A stretch of DNA of 64,000 nucleotides, from NCBI RefSeq assembly GCF_014203735.1, contig NZ_JACHJQ010000001.1:979269-1043268 (forward strand), in the 5' to 3' direction. Shown one piece after another: positions 8,197 to 16,650 of the stretch. Position 1 is the first letter of the stretch. Each line of letters starts with the position of its first letter. The notes beneath the pieces were generated by a model. The model worked only from the letters and a program-made list of their open reading frames with translations. It made no database searches and was not told the DNA's origin. The translations under genes and the position numbers were made by a program. The DNA comes from Actinophytocola algeriensis. Lineage in GTDB: Bacteria; Actinomycetota; Actinomycetes; Mycobacteriales; Pseudonocardiaceae.

Positions 8197-8403
8197 CTAG
8201 CCGAGGAACCCGGGGTCCGGCAGGCCGAACTGCGTGCAGAACTCGGTGTGCAGTCCGAGGATCTCCTTCAACGGCACGGGTGCGCGGCTCGTGGCGGCCA
8301 GGTCGGCCCATGGCCGAACCCTGTCAGGCGCGCGGTCGGGTAGCGCCGTGCACCCGAGGCCGAGCGGGTTGAGCGGCGGCGGACAGGCCGTCCGCCCGAG
8401 CTG
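8197..8403 (-). pseudogene. Possible coding remnant downstream of the isochorismatase-like gene
   Basis: After the TGA stop of the hydrolase gene (8404-8406) the same minus-strand frame stays open for 68 further codons to a TAG at 8197. The translation ends in LGLHTEFCTQFGLPDPGFLG, with a composition that looks protein-like rather than random. There is no start codon with a ribosome-binding site and I do not recognise the product. It could be the tail of a decayed gene, or a former C-terminal extension cut off by the TGA. Confidence 0.3.
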
Positions 8404-8928
8404 TCAGCGAGTAGGCAACCGCGCGAGCAGCTCCTCGGTGGTGACGACCACGCCCAGCTTCGGGAAGACGTACTCGACCGCGAAGTCGTGGGCGTGCTGG
8501 TCGAGACCCGACATGGCGTCGGACACCAGGACGGTCGCGTAGCCGTGGTCGTCGGCGGCGCGGGCCGTGGACTCGACGCCGAAGTTCGTCGCGATGCCGC
8601 CGAACACGACCGTCTCGATGTCGTGCTCGCGCAGGGCCGCGTCGATGCCGCTGGACGGGAAGGCGCCCCAGCTGTTCTTCACCACCACCACGTCTCCCTC
8701 GGGCGGGGTGACGGCCAGCTCGCTGCCCTCGGGCTGCGTGCCGCCGGGGCGTTCGACACGGACCCACACCACGAGCCCGCCCCGCTCGCGGAACGCGTCC
8801 GCCAGCCGCACGCACCGCTCGAGGACCTGCTCGCCGGTGTGCGGCGTGGTCGGCAGCGCGATGATCCTCGGCATCAGATCGACCAGGACCATCGCCGTAC
8901 GCCGCGGATCGAGGTTCAATGGGCTCAT
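8404..8928 (-). CDS. Isochorismatase-fold hydrolase lacking the usual Cys nucleophile
   Basis: A 174-residue cysteine-hydrolase/isochorismatase-fold protein. The Asp of the triad is in MVLVDLMPR and the Lys in VVVKNSWGAF. At the third position the sequence is IATNFGVEST where amidohydrolase members have a Cys before the Val; here it is Gly, so a nicotinamidase-type thiol mechanism is unlikely. True isochorismatases also work without that Cys, so some activity is possible. Start chosen as the ATG at 8928, giving the normal short lead before the first strand; an upstream in-frame ATG at 9018 would run deep into the divergent gene. The start codon overlaps that of the opposite-strand gene. Confidence 0.8.
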   Translation of the reverse strand: MSPLNLDPRRTAMVLVDLMPRIIALPTTPHTGEQVLERCVRLADAFRERGGLVVWVRVERPGGTQPEGSELAVTPPEGDVVVVKNSWGAFPSSGIDAALREHDIETVVFGGIATNFGVESTARAADDHGYATVLVSDAMSGLDQHAHDFAVEYVFPKLGVVVTTEELLARLPTR

Positions 8929-9802
8929 GTCCGCGAAGCCTAACGACGCCGGGATGTTCGGTCCGGACTCGGTGAGCTGGCAGCTGCACGCGGAGCCCGC
9001 CATGTGGCTCGCCGGCATCCGCAGCCTCTACCTGCAGGCACTGCACCCGCGGGCGGTCGCGGGCATCGTGCAGAACTCCGACTTCCGCGGCGACCCGCTC
9101 GGCCGCCTCGTGCGCACCGCGAACTTCGTGGGCGCCGCCACGTACTGCCCGCGTGCGGAGGTCGAACGGCAGGCGGCCAAGGTCCGCGCGGTGCACCGGT
9201 CGCTGCGCGGCACCCACGAGGGCCGGGTGTTCCGGATCGACGAGCCGGAACTGCTGCTGTGGGTGCACTGCGCGGAGGTGTCGTCGTTCCTGACGGTCGT
9301 GCGCCGCGCGGGCTTCCCGCTCACCGCGACGCACGCGGACCGCTACCTCGACGAACAGCGCAGGTCGGCGGCGCTGGTCGGGCTCGACCCCGACGAGGTG
9401 CCGGGGTCGGTGGCCGCGATGCGCGCATACCTGCTGGGCATGCGGCCGGTGCTGCGCCGCACCGACGACACCGACGCGATCTACGACTTCCTGCACCGCC
9501 CACCGGTCGGCGGGCGGCTCGCGCTGGGGCTGCCCGTGTACGAGCCGCTGGTGGGGCACCTGGCGTACTCACTGCTGCCGCGCTGGGCGCAGACCATGTA
9601 CGGCCACCGCGGCTACCCGTACGCCATGAGCACGGCGATGATGAAGACGCTGTCGGAAACGTTGCGCGCGTTGCAGAAGACCATGCGGACCGTGGTCCGC
9701 GAACCACGGCTGGGTCCACTGGTGCCGCATCCCGTACTCGCGGCGCGACGGCTCGGTGACTGGGCGTTCCCATCGGCGCGGAAGCTACCGGCTGCCGCTT
9801 AG
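8927..9802 (+). CDS. Oxygenase MpaB family protein (DUF2236)
   Basis: A 291-residue protein of the MpaB/latex-clearing (DUF2236) family, with SWQLHAEPAMWLAGIRSLYL near the N-terminus and the helical core residues R, H and Y typical of this putative haem- or metal-binding oxygenase fold (LQALHPRAVAGI, LWVHCAEVSSFL). Such proteins are numerous in mycolic-acid actinomycetes and their substrates are mostly unknown. The ATG at 8927 has no obvious ribosome-binding site; an ATG at 8957 is an alternative. Start codons of this gene and the divergent hydrolase overlap in the tetranucleotide CATG, so each promoter must lie within the other gene. Confidence 0.8.
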   Translation: MSAKPNDAGMFGPDSVSWQLHAEPAMWLAGIRSLYLQALHPRAVAGIVQNSDFRGDPLGRLVRTANFVGAATYCPRAEVERQAAKVRAVHRSLRGTHEGRVFRIDEPELLLWVHCAEVSSFLTVVRRAGFPLTATHADRYLDEQRRSAALVGLDPDEVPGSVAAMRAYLLGMRPVLRRTDDTDAIYDFLHRPPVGGRLALGLPVYEPLVGHLAYSLLPRWAQTMYGHRGYPYAMSTAMMKTLSETLRALQKTMRTVVREPRLGPLVPHPVLAARRLGDWAFPSARKLPAAA

Positions 9803-10032
9803 TGCTTCGTGCCACGCCTTCTGGTGTTCTGCTCGGTGTGGTTCGTCCTCGCCGGACGGGCCTCCTCGCCGGAGGGGCAACTACTATCCAACCCACAACC
9901 ACCACGTGTTGCGTTCACCAGTTGAACCCGCCCTCTGGTGGTGTCCTGAAAGGCGCTTTCGGGCGCTCAACGTCCCAATCGGGACTCTCGCGACACCGGC
10001 AGCGGTCCGTGGCGCTCGCTGTGGGAGGCGGG
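9803..10032. other. Intergenic region with terminator hairpins and a dispersed palindromic element
   Basis: No gene seen. 9846-9879 is a shortened copy of an element also found at 19927-19988 and inverted at 60318-60362. 9948-9960 is a GAAAG/CTTTC hairpin with the same 13-base core as one at 20060-20072. 9972-9985 is a second hairpin (GTCCC/GGGAC). Being between converging genes, these probably end transcription from both sides. Confidence 0.55.
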
Positions 10033-10374
10033 TTAGTTGCCGTGGGCTTCCTGGAAGCGCATCACCAGTGCCTGCGGGACGCGGCCGCGCTCGGCGACCT
10101 GCTCGCCCTGGCTGCGGGCCCACTCGCGCACGGCCTGCGTGTCCGGCTTTCCGTTGCCGTTGGTGGCCTTCGGCGCGCTCGCGCCGCGCTGCTTGCGGCC
10201 GCCGACGCGCCTGCCGTGACCGACGAACTCCGCTAGCGTGTCGCGCAGCTGTGCGGCGTTGTCGGCGGAGAGGTCGATCTCGAACTCGACCCCGTCGAGG
10301 GCGAAGGTCACGGTCTCGTCGGCTTTTCCGCCGTCAAGGTCGTCGACCAGCTCGAGAATCGTTCGCTGCGCCAC
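10033..10374 (-). CDS. lsr2: Nucleoid-associated protein Lsr2
   Basis: A 113-residue Lsr2 (H-NS-like xenogeneic silencer of actinobacteria). The N-terminal dimerisation domain has LVDDLDGG and ETVTFALDGVEFEIDLS; the C-terminal DNA-binding domain has REWARSQGEQV and the AT-hook-like R-G-R in ERGRVP that enters the minor groove. A basic linker (GRRVGGRKQRG) joins them. Length is standard. It binds AT-rich DNA, compacts the chromosome and represses acquired genes. It diverges from the PLP enzyme gene. Confidence 0.95.
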   Translation of the reverse strand: MAQRTILELVDDLDGGKADETVTFALDGVEFEIDLSADNAAQLRDTLAEFVGHGRRVGGRKQRGASAPKATNGNGKPDTQAVREWARSQGEQVAERGRVPQALVMRFQEAHGN

Positions 10375-10459
10375 AAGGTCCTCCGCATCGGATCAGAATC
10401 GAACAACCAGAGCTTAGCGCGGTGTGGCGGCGCGACCCGCGCGGCGGCAGACTCGTCGT

Positions 10460-11410
10460 GTGGATTTGTCGTCGTTTCCCAGAGTCCCCCTCGGTTCCTG
10501 GCCGACCCCGCTCGACCCGTGTCCCCGCCTGAGCGCGGAGCTCGGCGCGACCGTGCTGGTGAAACGGGACGATGTCGGCGGAATCGGGCTCGGCGGCAAC
10601 AAACTGCGGAAACTGGAGTTCACGCTCGGCGCCGCGCTCGCCGGAGGCGCGGAGAAAATCGTCACGTTCGGTGGTCTGCAGACCAACCACGGCAGGCTCA
10701 CCGCGGCTTCGTGCGCACGCCTGGGGTTGCGCTGCGAACTCGTGCTGACACGTTCCGTGCCGCGTTCCGGGTTCGCCTATGAGCGGTCCGGGAACGTCGC
10801 GCTCGACGAGCTGTTCGGCGCGACCGTGCATCTGTGCGACACCGACGAGGAGGCCGCCGCGCTCGCGGCGGCGCTGGCCGACGAGTCGACCGTGACGCTG
10901 CCGGTCGGCGGGTCGAGCGGGCTGGGTGTGCTCGGGTACGTCGCCGCCGCGGCCGAGCTGGCCGAGCAGCTGGGCGACCGGAAGGTCGACCGGATCGTCT
11001 GCACGCTGGGCAGCGGGGGCACCGTCGCGGGCCTCGCGCTCGGCGCGGACATCCCGATCACGGCGGTCTCCGTGTCCAGGGAGTCGGACGCGGCGATGGC
11101 GGTGCTGGAGGAGGTGGCTGGCCTCGGCGCCGAGGTGCTGGGGCTCGACGAGCCGAAGCTGCTGCACGTCACCGTCGACGACAGCACGCTCGGCGAGGGC
11201 TACGGCGTGCCGACCGACGAGGTGTGGGCCGCGTTGCGCCTGTTCGCGCGCACCGAGGGCATCGTGCTCGACCCCGTGTACACCGGGAGCACGGCGGCCG
11301 CGCTGATCGCGGGCGTCCGTCCCGGTGAGACGGTCGTGTTCTGGCACACCGGTGGCGTACCGGCCCTGTACGGGTACGCGCCCGACCTGGCCGCGGAAGC
11401 TAGGCGTTGA
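10460..11410 (+). CDS. PLP-dependent D-cysteine desulfhydrase / ACC deaminase family enzyme
   Basis: A 316-residue fold-type II PLP enzyme. RDDVGGIGLGGNKLRKLE near residue 45 holds the Schiff-base lysine (GGNKLRKLE pattern), GGLQTNHGRLTAA follows, and a Gly-rich phosphate cup occurs at TLGSGGTVAGL. These match the ACC deaminase/D-cysteine desulfhydrase branch. The GTG at 10460 gives the normal N-terminus (DLSSFPRVPLGSWPTPL). Substrate cannot be set: the ACC deaminase and desulfhydrase activities differ by few residues. The 3' end overlaps the convergent membrane protein gene by 11 bp. Confidence 0.85.
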   Translation: MDLSSFPRVPLGSWPTPLDPCPRLSAELGATVLVKRDDVGGIGLGGNKLRKLEFTLGAALAGGAEKIVTFGGLQTNHGRLTAASCARLGLRCELVLTRSVPRSGFAYERSGNVALDELFGATVHLCDTDEEAAALAAALADESTVTLPVGGSSGLGVLGYVAAAAELAEQLGDRKVDRIVCTLGSGGTVAGLALGADIPITAVSVSRESDAAMAVLEEVAGLGAEVLGLDEPKLLHVTVDDSTLGEGYGVPTDEVWAALRLFARTEGIVLDPVYTGSTAAALIAGVRPGETVVFWHTGGVPALYGYAPDLAAEARR

Positions 11411-12713
11411 CCTGGATCTCCAGCGCGCTGTTGGCGATCTTCGTCAGGGTCGCGTCGTCCGCTGTGGACGGCTCGCCGACCCACACGGCCTGCACGAGCT
11501 TGAGGCTGTTGCCCTCGCGGCCGCTCGCGAACGCGGCCGACTCGAAGAACGGCTTCGCCTTGCCGGGCCACGGGTCGCCCTCGGTCGACGCGTCGGCGAT
11601 CGCGCCGCTGCCCGGCTTGTCGGCGACCGCGTTCAGCTCGCCCGCCAGCACGGTCTCCGGGAACCGCAGCACGGCGACGAGCACCGCGGCGCGCTTGCCG
11701 TCCGTTGTGGACTCGTAGCGCGCCCGCACCAGCTCGGAACAGCGGTTGCGCTCCAGCCACACCTGCACGTCGCCGTACGCGTGCGCCGCGCAGTCGGTGT
11801 CGGTGACGGTGCCCCTCGGCTCGAACGTGAGCCCGTCGACGATCACCCCGCTCGTCTCGGTGCGGGTCGAGGCTGCGCCCTTCGTGCCCTCGTCCGCCGA
11901 CCCGGACGACGCGACGGCGTACACGATGCCGGTGAGCAGCAGCAGGGCCACCAGCACCGCGGCACCGGTAGGCAGCCAGTGGAGCGGCTTCTGCTTGGGC
12001 TTCCCCTTCGACGGGCCAGCCGCGGCGGGCCGCTGGGCGGTCTGCACGCGGGGGATCAGGGTGGTGCTGGCGGCGGCCATCTCCGGGACCGCGGCACTGG
12101 TGAAGCCCTCACCGGAGAGGTCGACGTCCTCCAGGTCCGGCGCGAGCGCGGCGATGATCGCGCGGGCCTGCGTGATCGTGCACGGCCGCTGGTGGACCGC
12201 CAGCTCGCGGGCCGCGTTCAGGAGGGTCTTCGGCTCGGGGTGCAGGATCCGCACGCCACGCAGCAGGTCGGAGGTCGGCTGGTGGACCTGCGACACGTAC
12301 GGCCCGACGGCGACGACCATGCCCACCGGCAGCGGCTCGACCTTCGCCTCCTCGAGCCTGCGCCGGAGCGCGCCGACCACGGACACCGCGTCCGCGGCCG
12401 GGTTGACCGCGCCGTCGCCCCTGGTGAGGGGCCAGCCGTCGGTCTTCCACTGCCCGGACAGCGGCGCGTCGAGCCGAACCGCGGGGTCCGGCAGGTCGAC
12501 ACCCACCACGACCAGCACGCCACGCGGCAGCACCACGACGGCATCGACTGACCGGTCGACGCCCTTCGGTTGTAGCCCGACCAGGGCGATTCCGCCCACG
12601 ATCGAGTGACCGCGACCCCACGACGTGAGCGCGGCGCGCACGTCGGCGCCGACGGTCGACGCCTCGTCCCCGATCCGCACCACCCGCACCGCGCACCCCC
12701 TGACAGAACGCAT
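11400..12713 (-). CDS. Single-pass membrane protein with N-terminal NERD-like domain
   Basis: About 437 residues if translation starts at the ATG at 12713. The first about 200 residues are cytoplasmic and contain a segment (GRGHSIVGGIALVG, AVVVLPRGVLVVVGVDL, GQWKTDGWPL) that resembles the nuclease-related NERD fold; this is a weak match by eye. A Lys-rich stretch precedes one membrane helix near residues 255-277 (LPTGAAVLVALLLLTGIVYAV). The remaining about 160 residues would be outside the cell and hold two Cys. Function unknown. It lies between a PLP enzyme and a divergent DUF3145 gene. Confidence 0.65.
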   Translation of the reverse strand: MRSVRGCAVRVVRIGDEASTVGADVRAALTSWGRGHSIVGGIALVGLQPKGVDRSVDAVVVLPRGVLVVVGVDLPDPAVRLDAPLSGQWKTDGWPLTRGDGAVNPAADAVSVVGALRRRLEEAKVEPLPVGMVVAVGPYVSQVHQPTSDLLRGVRILHPEPKTLLNAARELAVHQRPCTITQARAIIAALAPDLEDVDLSGEGFTSAAVPEMAAASTTLIPRVQTAQRPAAAGPSKGKPKQKPLHWLPTGAAVLVALLLLTGIVYAVASSGSADEGTKGAASTRTETSGVIVDGLTFEPRGTVTDTDCAAHAYGDVQVWLERNRCSELVRARYESTTDGKRAAVLVAVLRFPETVLAGELNAVADKPGSGAIADASTEGDPWPGKAKPFFESAAFASGREGNSLKLVQAVWVGEPSTADDATLTKIANSALEIQVNA

Positions 12714-12875
12714 GCGGACCGACCGGCCCGACGGCACAACGGTAGCCAAGGCCCGATAGTGTGGCGTAACTGCCCGTGGTCAGGGCACAATGGACCAGCG
12801 TGTGTGTCACTGAAGATCAAGCTGTCACGAGGACGTAGGGGAAGACGAATCCTCGTCGAGCAGCGGAGGTCAGCA

Positions 12876-13367
12876 GTGAGCACTCGTGGCGTTGTGTACG
12901 TCCACTCGTCGCCGTCTGCGGTATGTCCGCACGTCGAGTGGGCTATTTCAGGCACCCTTGGCGTGCGCGCGAACCTCCAGTGGACCGCGCAGCCCGAGGC
13001 AGCCGGTCAGCTCCGCGCTGAGTGCGGGTGGACCGGTGACCCGGGCACGGGTGCCAAGCTGGTCGCTGCCCTGAAGGCCTGGCCCATGCTGCGCTTCGAG
13101 GTCACCGAGGAGCCGAGTCCCGGCGTCGACGGGGAGCGCTTCTGCTTCGCACCCACCCTCGGCCTGTGGCGCGCCCGCACGAGCGCCAACGGCGACATCG
13201 TCGTGGGCGAGGACCAGCTCAGGTCCATCGCGGGTACCGCACGTGCCGGCGAGCAGTTCGCCCACCGCGTCGACGAGCTGCTCGGCGCGTCGTGGGACGC
13301 CGCGCTGGAGCCGTTCCGGCGGGCAGGCGACGGCGCTCCGGTGACCTGGCTGCACCACGTCGGGTAG
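12876..13367 (+). CDS. DUF3145 family protein
   Basis: A 163-residue actinobacterial protein of family DUF3145, beginning with TRGVVYVHSSPSAVCPHVEW, the usual family N-terminus, and containing LRAECGWTG and EVTEEPSPGVDGERF. Function is unknown; the family is conserved across actinobacteria. GGAGG lies 6 nt before the GTG start. The next gene starts 20 bp downstream and may be co-transcribed. Confidence 0.85.
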   Translation: MSTRGVVYVHSSPSAVCPHVEWAISGTLGVRANLQWTAQPEAAGQLRAECGWTGDPGTGAKLVAALKAWPMLRFEVTEEPSPGVDGERFCFAPTLGLWRARTSANGDIVVGEDQLRSIAGTARAGEQFAHRVDELLGASWDAALEPFRRAGDGAPVTWLHHVG

Positions 13368-13386
13368 ACGTGGCAGTCTTGCCGAC

Positions 13387-13974
13387 GTGTCCACGGGGTC
13401 CCCTCGGCAGCTGTGGCTGCTGCCGGTGCTGCTGATCACGGTGATCGCGACCGCCCTCGGCGGTCTGCTGGCGCGTGACCTGTACTCCGAACCGGTCACC
13501 CCGCCGCCCGCCACGGTCGTGGCGACGTCCCCGTCGCCCGGTCCGCCCGAGGAACAGCCGGGTCCGGCGGACGTGCGCGGGACCGCCGACGCGGTCGTGC
13601 ACCCGCTCTACCACACGCTGCGGAAGCTGCTCCAGACGTACTTCAACGCGGTCAACGCGAAGGACTACGCCCAGTGGTCGTCCGCGGTGACCTACGAGCG
13701 GCAGACCAACCAGCCGGAACAGAAGTGGCGAGACGAGTACGCGAGCACCAAGGACGGCAACATCGTCATGCACCGGGTCGAGGCCCGAGGAGACGGGACC
13801 GCCCGGGTGCTGTTGACGTTCACCAGCACCCAGGCGGTGACCGACGCTCCTCAGGAGCTGCCGGAACCGTGCATCCACTGGAACGTGGTGTGGGCCTTCT
13901 CGACCGAGGACGGCGAGTGGAAGCTGGCCGCCGGGCCCGCGTCCGCCACGCCCCAGCACGAGGCCTGCGGCTGA
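13387..13974 (+). CDS. Membrane-anchored protein with NTF2-like extracytoplasmic domain
   Basis: A 195-residue protein with an N-terminal membrane helix (LWLLPVLLITVIATALGGLL), a Pro-rich linker (PPPATVVATSPSPGPPEEQ) and a soluble domain. In that domain LLQTYFNAVNAKDYAQWSSA followed by beta-rich sequence fits the SnoaL/NTF2-like pattern. No catalytic residues can be named. Function unknown; probably an extracytoplasmic envelope protein. Confidence 0.7.
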   Translation: MSTGSPRQLWLLPVLLITVIATALGGLLARDLYSEPVTPPPATVVATSPSPGPPEEQPGPADVRGTADAVVHPLYHTLRKLLQTYFNAVNAKDYAQWSSAVTYERQTNQPEQKWRDEYASTKDGNIVMHRVEARGDGTARVLLTFTSTQAVTDAPQELPEPCIHWNVVWAFSTEDGEWKLAAGPASATPQHEACG

Positions 13975-13981
13975 CCGGGGG

Positions 13982-14911
13982 CTACGAGGTGCAACCCGAC
14001 GTCGGCAGGCTCGACAGGCTCGGCGGCGCCACCCCGTCGTAGATCGCCAGCAGGAACGGCTGCGGGCAGCGGGCCACGCCGTCCGAGGTCCGGATCTCGA
14101 CGTGCAGGTGGGGCGCACCGGAGTTGCCGGTGTCGCCGGTCGTGCCGACCCGGGTGCCCGCGCTCACCGACGCGCCGTCGGCCACCGAGCGGGCCGAGAG
14201 GTGGCAGTAGACGAACCGGGAGCCGTCGGGCCGCAGCAGGCGCAGGCCGATGCCGCAGGACGCGCTGTCGAAGTGGTCGGCGACGGTGGCCGTGATCGCG
14301 TACGCGGGCACGTAGGACACGATCAGGTCGACCGCCGGCGTGCTGTTCCAGTGCGGGCCCGCGTAGTCCCCGCGGCTCGCCGCCGAGCGGTCCAGTGGGA
14401 GTGCGTAGCCGCTCGGGTTGCCGCCACCCCCGCCGCCGACGAGGGTCTGCCACGTCTGCGGCCCGACCTGGCCGTCCACCCCGAGGCCGTGCGCGCTCTG
14501 GAAGTTCCGCACCGCGCGGTCGGTGCCCGAGCCGAACTGCCCGTCCACGGCGAGACCGGCGCCGTACCGGTTGAGCTGGGTCTGCGCCGCGCGCACCGCC
14601 TCACCCGTACTGCCCTGGCGGACGGCGACGATCAGCCTCGGCCACGTCTGGGAGCCCACCGTCCCGTCCGCGGTGAGGCCGTTGGCGCTCTGGAAGGCCA
14701 CCACCGCGGACCTGGTGGCCGAACCGAACGCGCCGTCGGCGCTGATGCCGTGGCCGTGGTGGCGGAGCAGGTACTGCACGGTCGTCACGTTCGGGCCACT
14801 GGCGCCCTGACCGACGGACGGCCAGGCGGGCAGCGCGCTCGCCTGCGGGGCGAGCAGAAGGGTGGCGGCCAGGACGGCCACCAGCATCGAGAGGAGCCGG
14901 GACATTCGCAT
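13982..14911 (-). CDS. Secreted M23 peptidase with two peptidoglycan-binding domains
   Basis: A 309-residue secreted protein. A signal peptide (MSRLLSMLVAVLAATLLLAP, cut after ASA) is followed by two peptidoglycan_binding_1 repeats at about residues 35-95 and 100-155, each ending in the FQSANGL/FQSAHGL-DG-VG-QTW pattern. A short Gly linker leads to an M23-type domain: zinc ligands are likely in GPHWNSTPAVDL and the HLHVEIR motif. M23 enzymes cut peptide crosslinks in the cell wall, but some are inactive. The ATG at 14911 is preferred to one two codons on. The gene points away from the fab operon terminator. Confidence 0.85.
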   Translation of the reverse strand: MRMSRLLSMLVAVLAATLLLAPQASALPAWPSVGQGASGPNVTTVQYLLRHHGHGISADGAFGSATRSAVVAFQSANGLTADGTVGSQTWPRLIVAVRQGSTGEAVRAAQTQLNRYGAGLAVDGQFGSGTDRAVRNFQSAHGLGVDGQVGPQTWQTLVGGGGGGNPSGYALPLDRSAASRGDYAGPHWNSTPAVDLIVSYVPAYAITATVADHFDSASCGIGLRLLRPDGSRFVYCHLSARSVADGASVSAGTRVGTTGDTGNSGAPHLHVEIRTSDGVARCPQPFLLAIYDGVAPPSLSSLPTSGCTS

Positions 14912-15003
14912 GGGTACGGCCTTTCGAGCAGGGGGACGAAAGGGTCGGAAAAACACTAACCAACCGTCGTCGCCCGCTGTACCGGCAAAGGCACGAATGC
15001 CAC

Positions 15004-15046
15004 GAAGGGCACCTTCGGGACGTCGACCGTCTCGAAGGTGCCCTTC
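15004..15046 (-). terminator. Strong hairpin terminator downstream of fabF
   Basis: A 19-bp stem with one G-T pair and a 5-nt loop, starting with the core GAAGGGCACCTTC. It lies 13 bp after the fabF stop and ends the fab operon. The same 13-base core is used by the hairpin at 31706-31749. Confidence 0.85.
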
Positions 15047-15058
15047 AGGGTTTGGCTC

Positions 15059-16306
15059 TTACGCGGCCGTGAAGACCAGCGCCACGTTGTGTCCGCCGAA
15101 GCCGAACGAGTCGTTCATGGCCGCGACCAGGTCCAGCTTCCTGGCCTCACCCGCGACGACGTCCAGTTCGACCTTCGGGTCCTGGTTCTCCAGGTTCCGG
15201 GTGGCCGGGATGATCCCGTGGTAGATCGCCAGCAGGGTCACGATGCTCTCGACCGCGCCCGCGCCGCCGACCAGGTGGCCGAACGAGCTCTTCGGCGCGG
15301 TCAGCACCGTGTGGTCACCGACCGCCTTCCTGATCGCGACCGCCTCGCCGACGTCGCCGACGACCGTCGACGTGGCGTGCGCGTTGACGTGGCCGATGTC
15401 GGCCGGCGTGAGGCCCGCCTCCCGGATCGCCTTGGTCATCGCGTTGATCTGGCCGATGCCCTCGGGGTGGTTGCCCGTGATGTGGTACGCGTCGGACGTG
15501 ATGCCGGTGCCCGCGAGCTTGCCGTACACCCGCGCGCCACGGGCCCGTGCGTGTGCCGCGGACTCCAGCACCAGCACACCGGCGCCCTCACCGAGGATGA
15601 ACCCGTCGCGGTCGACGTCGAACGGGCGGGACGCCCGCTCCGGCTCGTCGTTGCGCAGCGAGAGGGTGCGGGACTGCGCGAAGCCGGCCACCGTGATCGG
15701 GTGGATGCACGCCTCCGCGCCGCCCGCGACCACCACGTCCGCGCGACCGGATTGGATCATCTGGTACGCCTGGGCAAGGCCCTCGGCACCGGACGCGCAG
15801 GCCGACGCCGGGGAGTGCACCCCGGCCCTGGCCCGCAGTTCGATGCTGACGAGTGCCGCGGGCCCGTTGGGCATGAGCATCGGCACGGTCAGCGGTGACA
15901 CCTTGCGCAGGCCGTGCTGTTCGAGCAGGTCGTCCTGGTCGAGCAGCGTGACCGGACCACCGATGCCCGTGCCGATCGCGACACCGAGGCGGTCGGGGTC
16001 GACCGGCTCGTGCTCGTCGGACGGCAGCTCGTACCCGGCGTCCGCCCAGGCCTGCCGGGCCGCGATCACCGCGATCTGCTCGCAGCGGTCCATCCTGCGC
16101 AGTTGCACCCTGGGCAGGACCTCGGACGGCTCCACGGCCAGTGGGGCCATGAGCCGGGACGGCAGGTTGTACTTCTCCGCCCACTCGGTGTCGTTGGTCT
16201 TGATTCCGTTGCGGCCGGCGATCAGCCCGTCCCATGTGGACGTGACGTCACCGCCGAGCGGAGTGGTCGCTCCGATGCCGGTGACGACAACTTCGACCGT
16301 GCTCAT
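15059..16306 (-). CDS. fabF: 3-oxoacyl-ACP synthase II
   Basis: A 415-residue KAS II condensing enzyme. The nucleophilic Cys is in SACASGAEG, the two catalytic His in NAHATST and SSFGHLVGGAGAVE, and the C-terminal SFGFGGHNV closes the active site. It elongates acyl-ACP with malonyl-ACP in type II fatty acid synthesis. It is last in the operon fabD-fabH-acpP-fabF. In mycobacteria the matching position holds kasA/kasB for meromycolate synthesis; nothing here shows whether this enzyme makes long chains. Confidence 0.95.
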   Translation of the reverse strand: MSTVEVVVTGIGATTPLGGDVTSTWDGLIAGRNGIKTNDTEWAEKYNLPSRLMAPLAVEPSEVLPRVQLRRMDRCEQIAVIAARQAWADAGYELPSDEHEPVDPDRLGVAIGTGIGGPVTLLDQDDLLEQHGLRKVSPLTVPMLMPNGPAALVSIELRARAGVHSPASACASGAEGLAQAYQMIQSGRADVVVAGGAEACIHPITVAGFAQSRTLSLRNDEPERASRPFDVDRDGFILGEGAGVLVLESAAHARARGARVYGKLAGTGITSDAYHITGNHPEGIGQINAMTKAIREAGLTPADIGHVNAHATSTVVGDVGEAVAIRKAVGDHTVLTAPKSSFGHLVGGAGAVESIVTLLAIYHGIIPATRNLENQDPKVELDVVAGEARKLDLVAAMNDSFGFGGHNVALVFTAA

Positions 16307-16346
16307 GGCGTCTCCGTGATCCTTCTCAGGGTGTTCGGGGAAACCG

Positions 16347-16598
16347 TCAGGCGTTCTTCGAGACGTACGTGACGGCGTCCCCGACGGTCTTCAGGTTCGC
16401 GAGCTCCGCGTCCGGGATCTTGACCTCGAACCGGTCCTCGGCCTGCACGGCGATCTCCACCATCGACAGCGAGTCGATGTCCAGGTCGTCCACGAAGGAC
16501 TTCTCGGCGGTGACCTCGTCGGCCTCCACGCCGGCGACCTCTTCGACGATCTCGGCAAGGCCGGCCAGGATCTCCTCGTCGGTGGGCTTCTCTGCCAT
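16347..16598 (-). CDS. acpP: Acyl carrier protein
   Basis: An 83-residue acidic acyl carrier protein with the phosphopantetheine attachment serine in DIDSLSMVEI. It carries the growing acyl chain for the Fab enzymes encoded around it. AGGAGAGAA precedes the ATG. Length and position between fabH and fabF are those expected for actinomycete fab operons. Confidence 0.96.
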   Translation of the reverse strand: MAEKPTDEEILAGLAEIVEEVAGVEADEVTAEKSFVDDLDIDSLSMVEIAVQAEDRFEVKIPDAELANLKTVGDAVTYVSKNA

Positions 16599-16650
16599 GC
16601 TTCTTCTCTCCTTTGTCGATCCGGACCGGACGGCCCGGAAGTTCGGTGGG

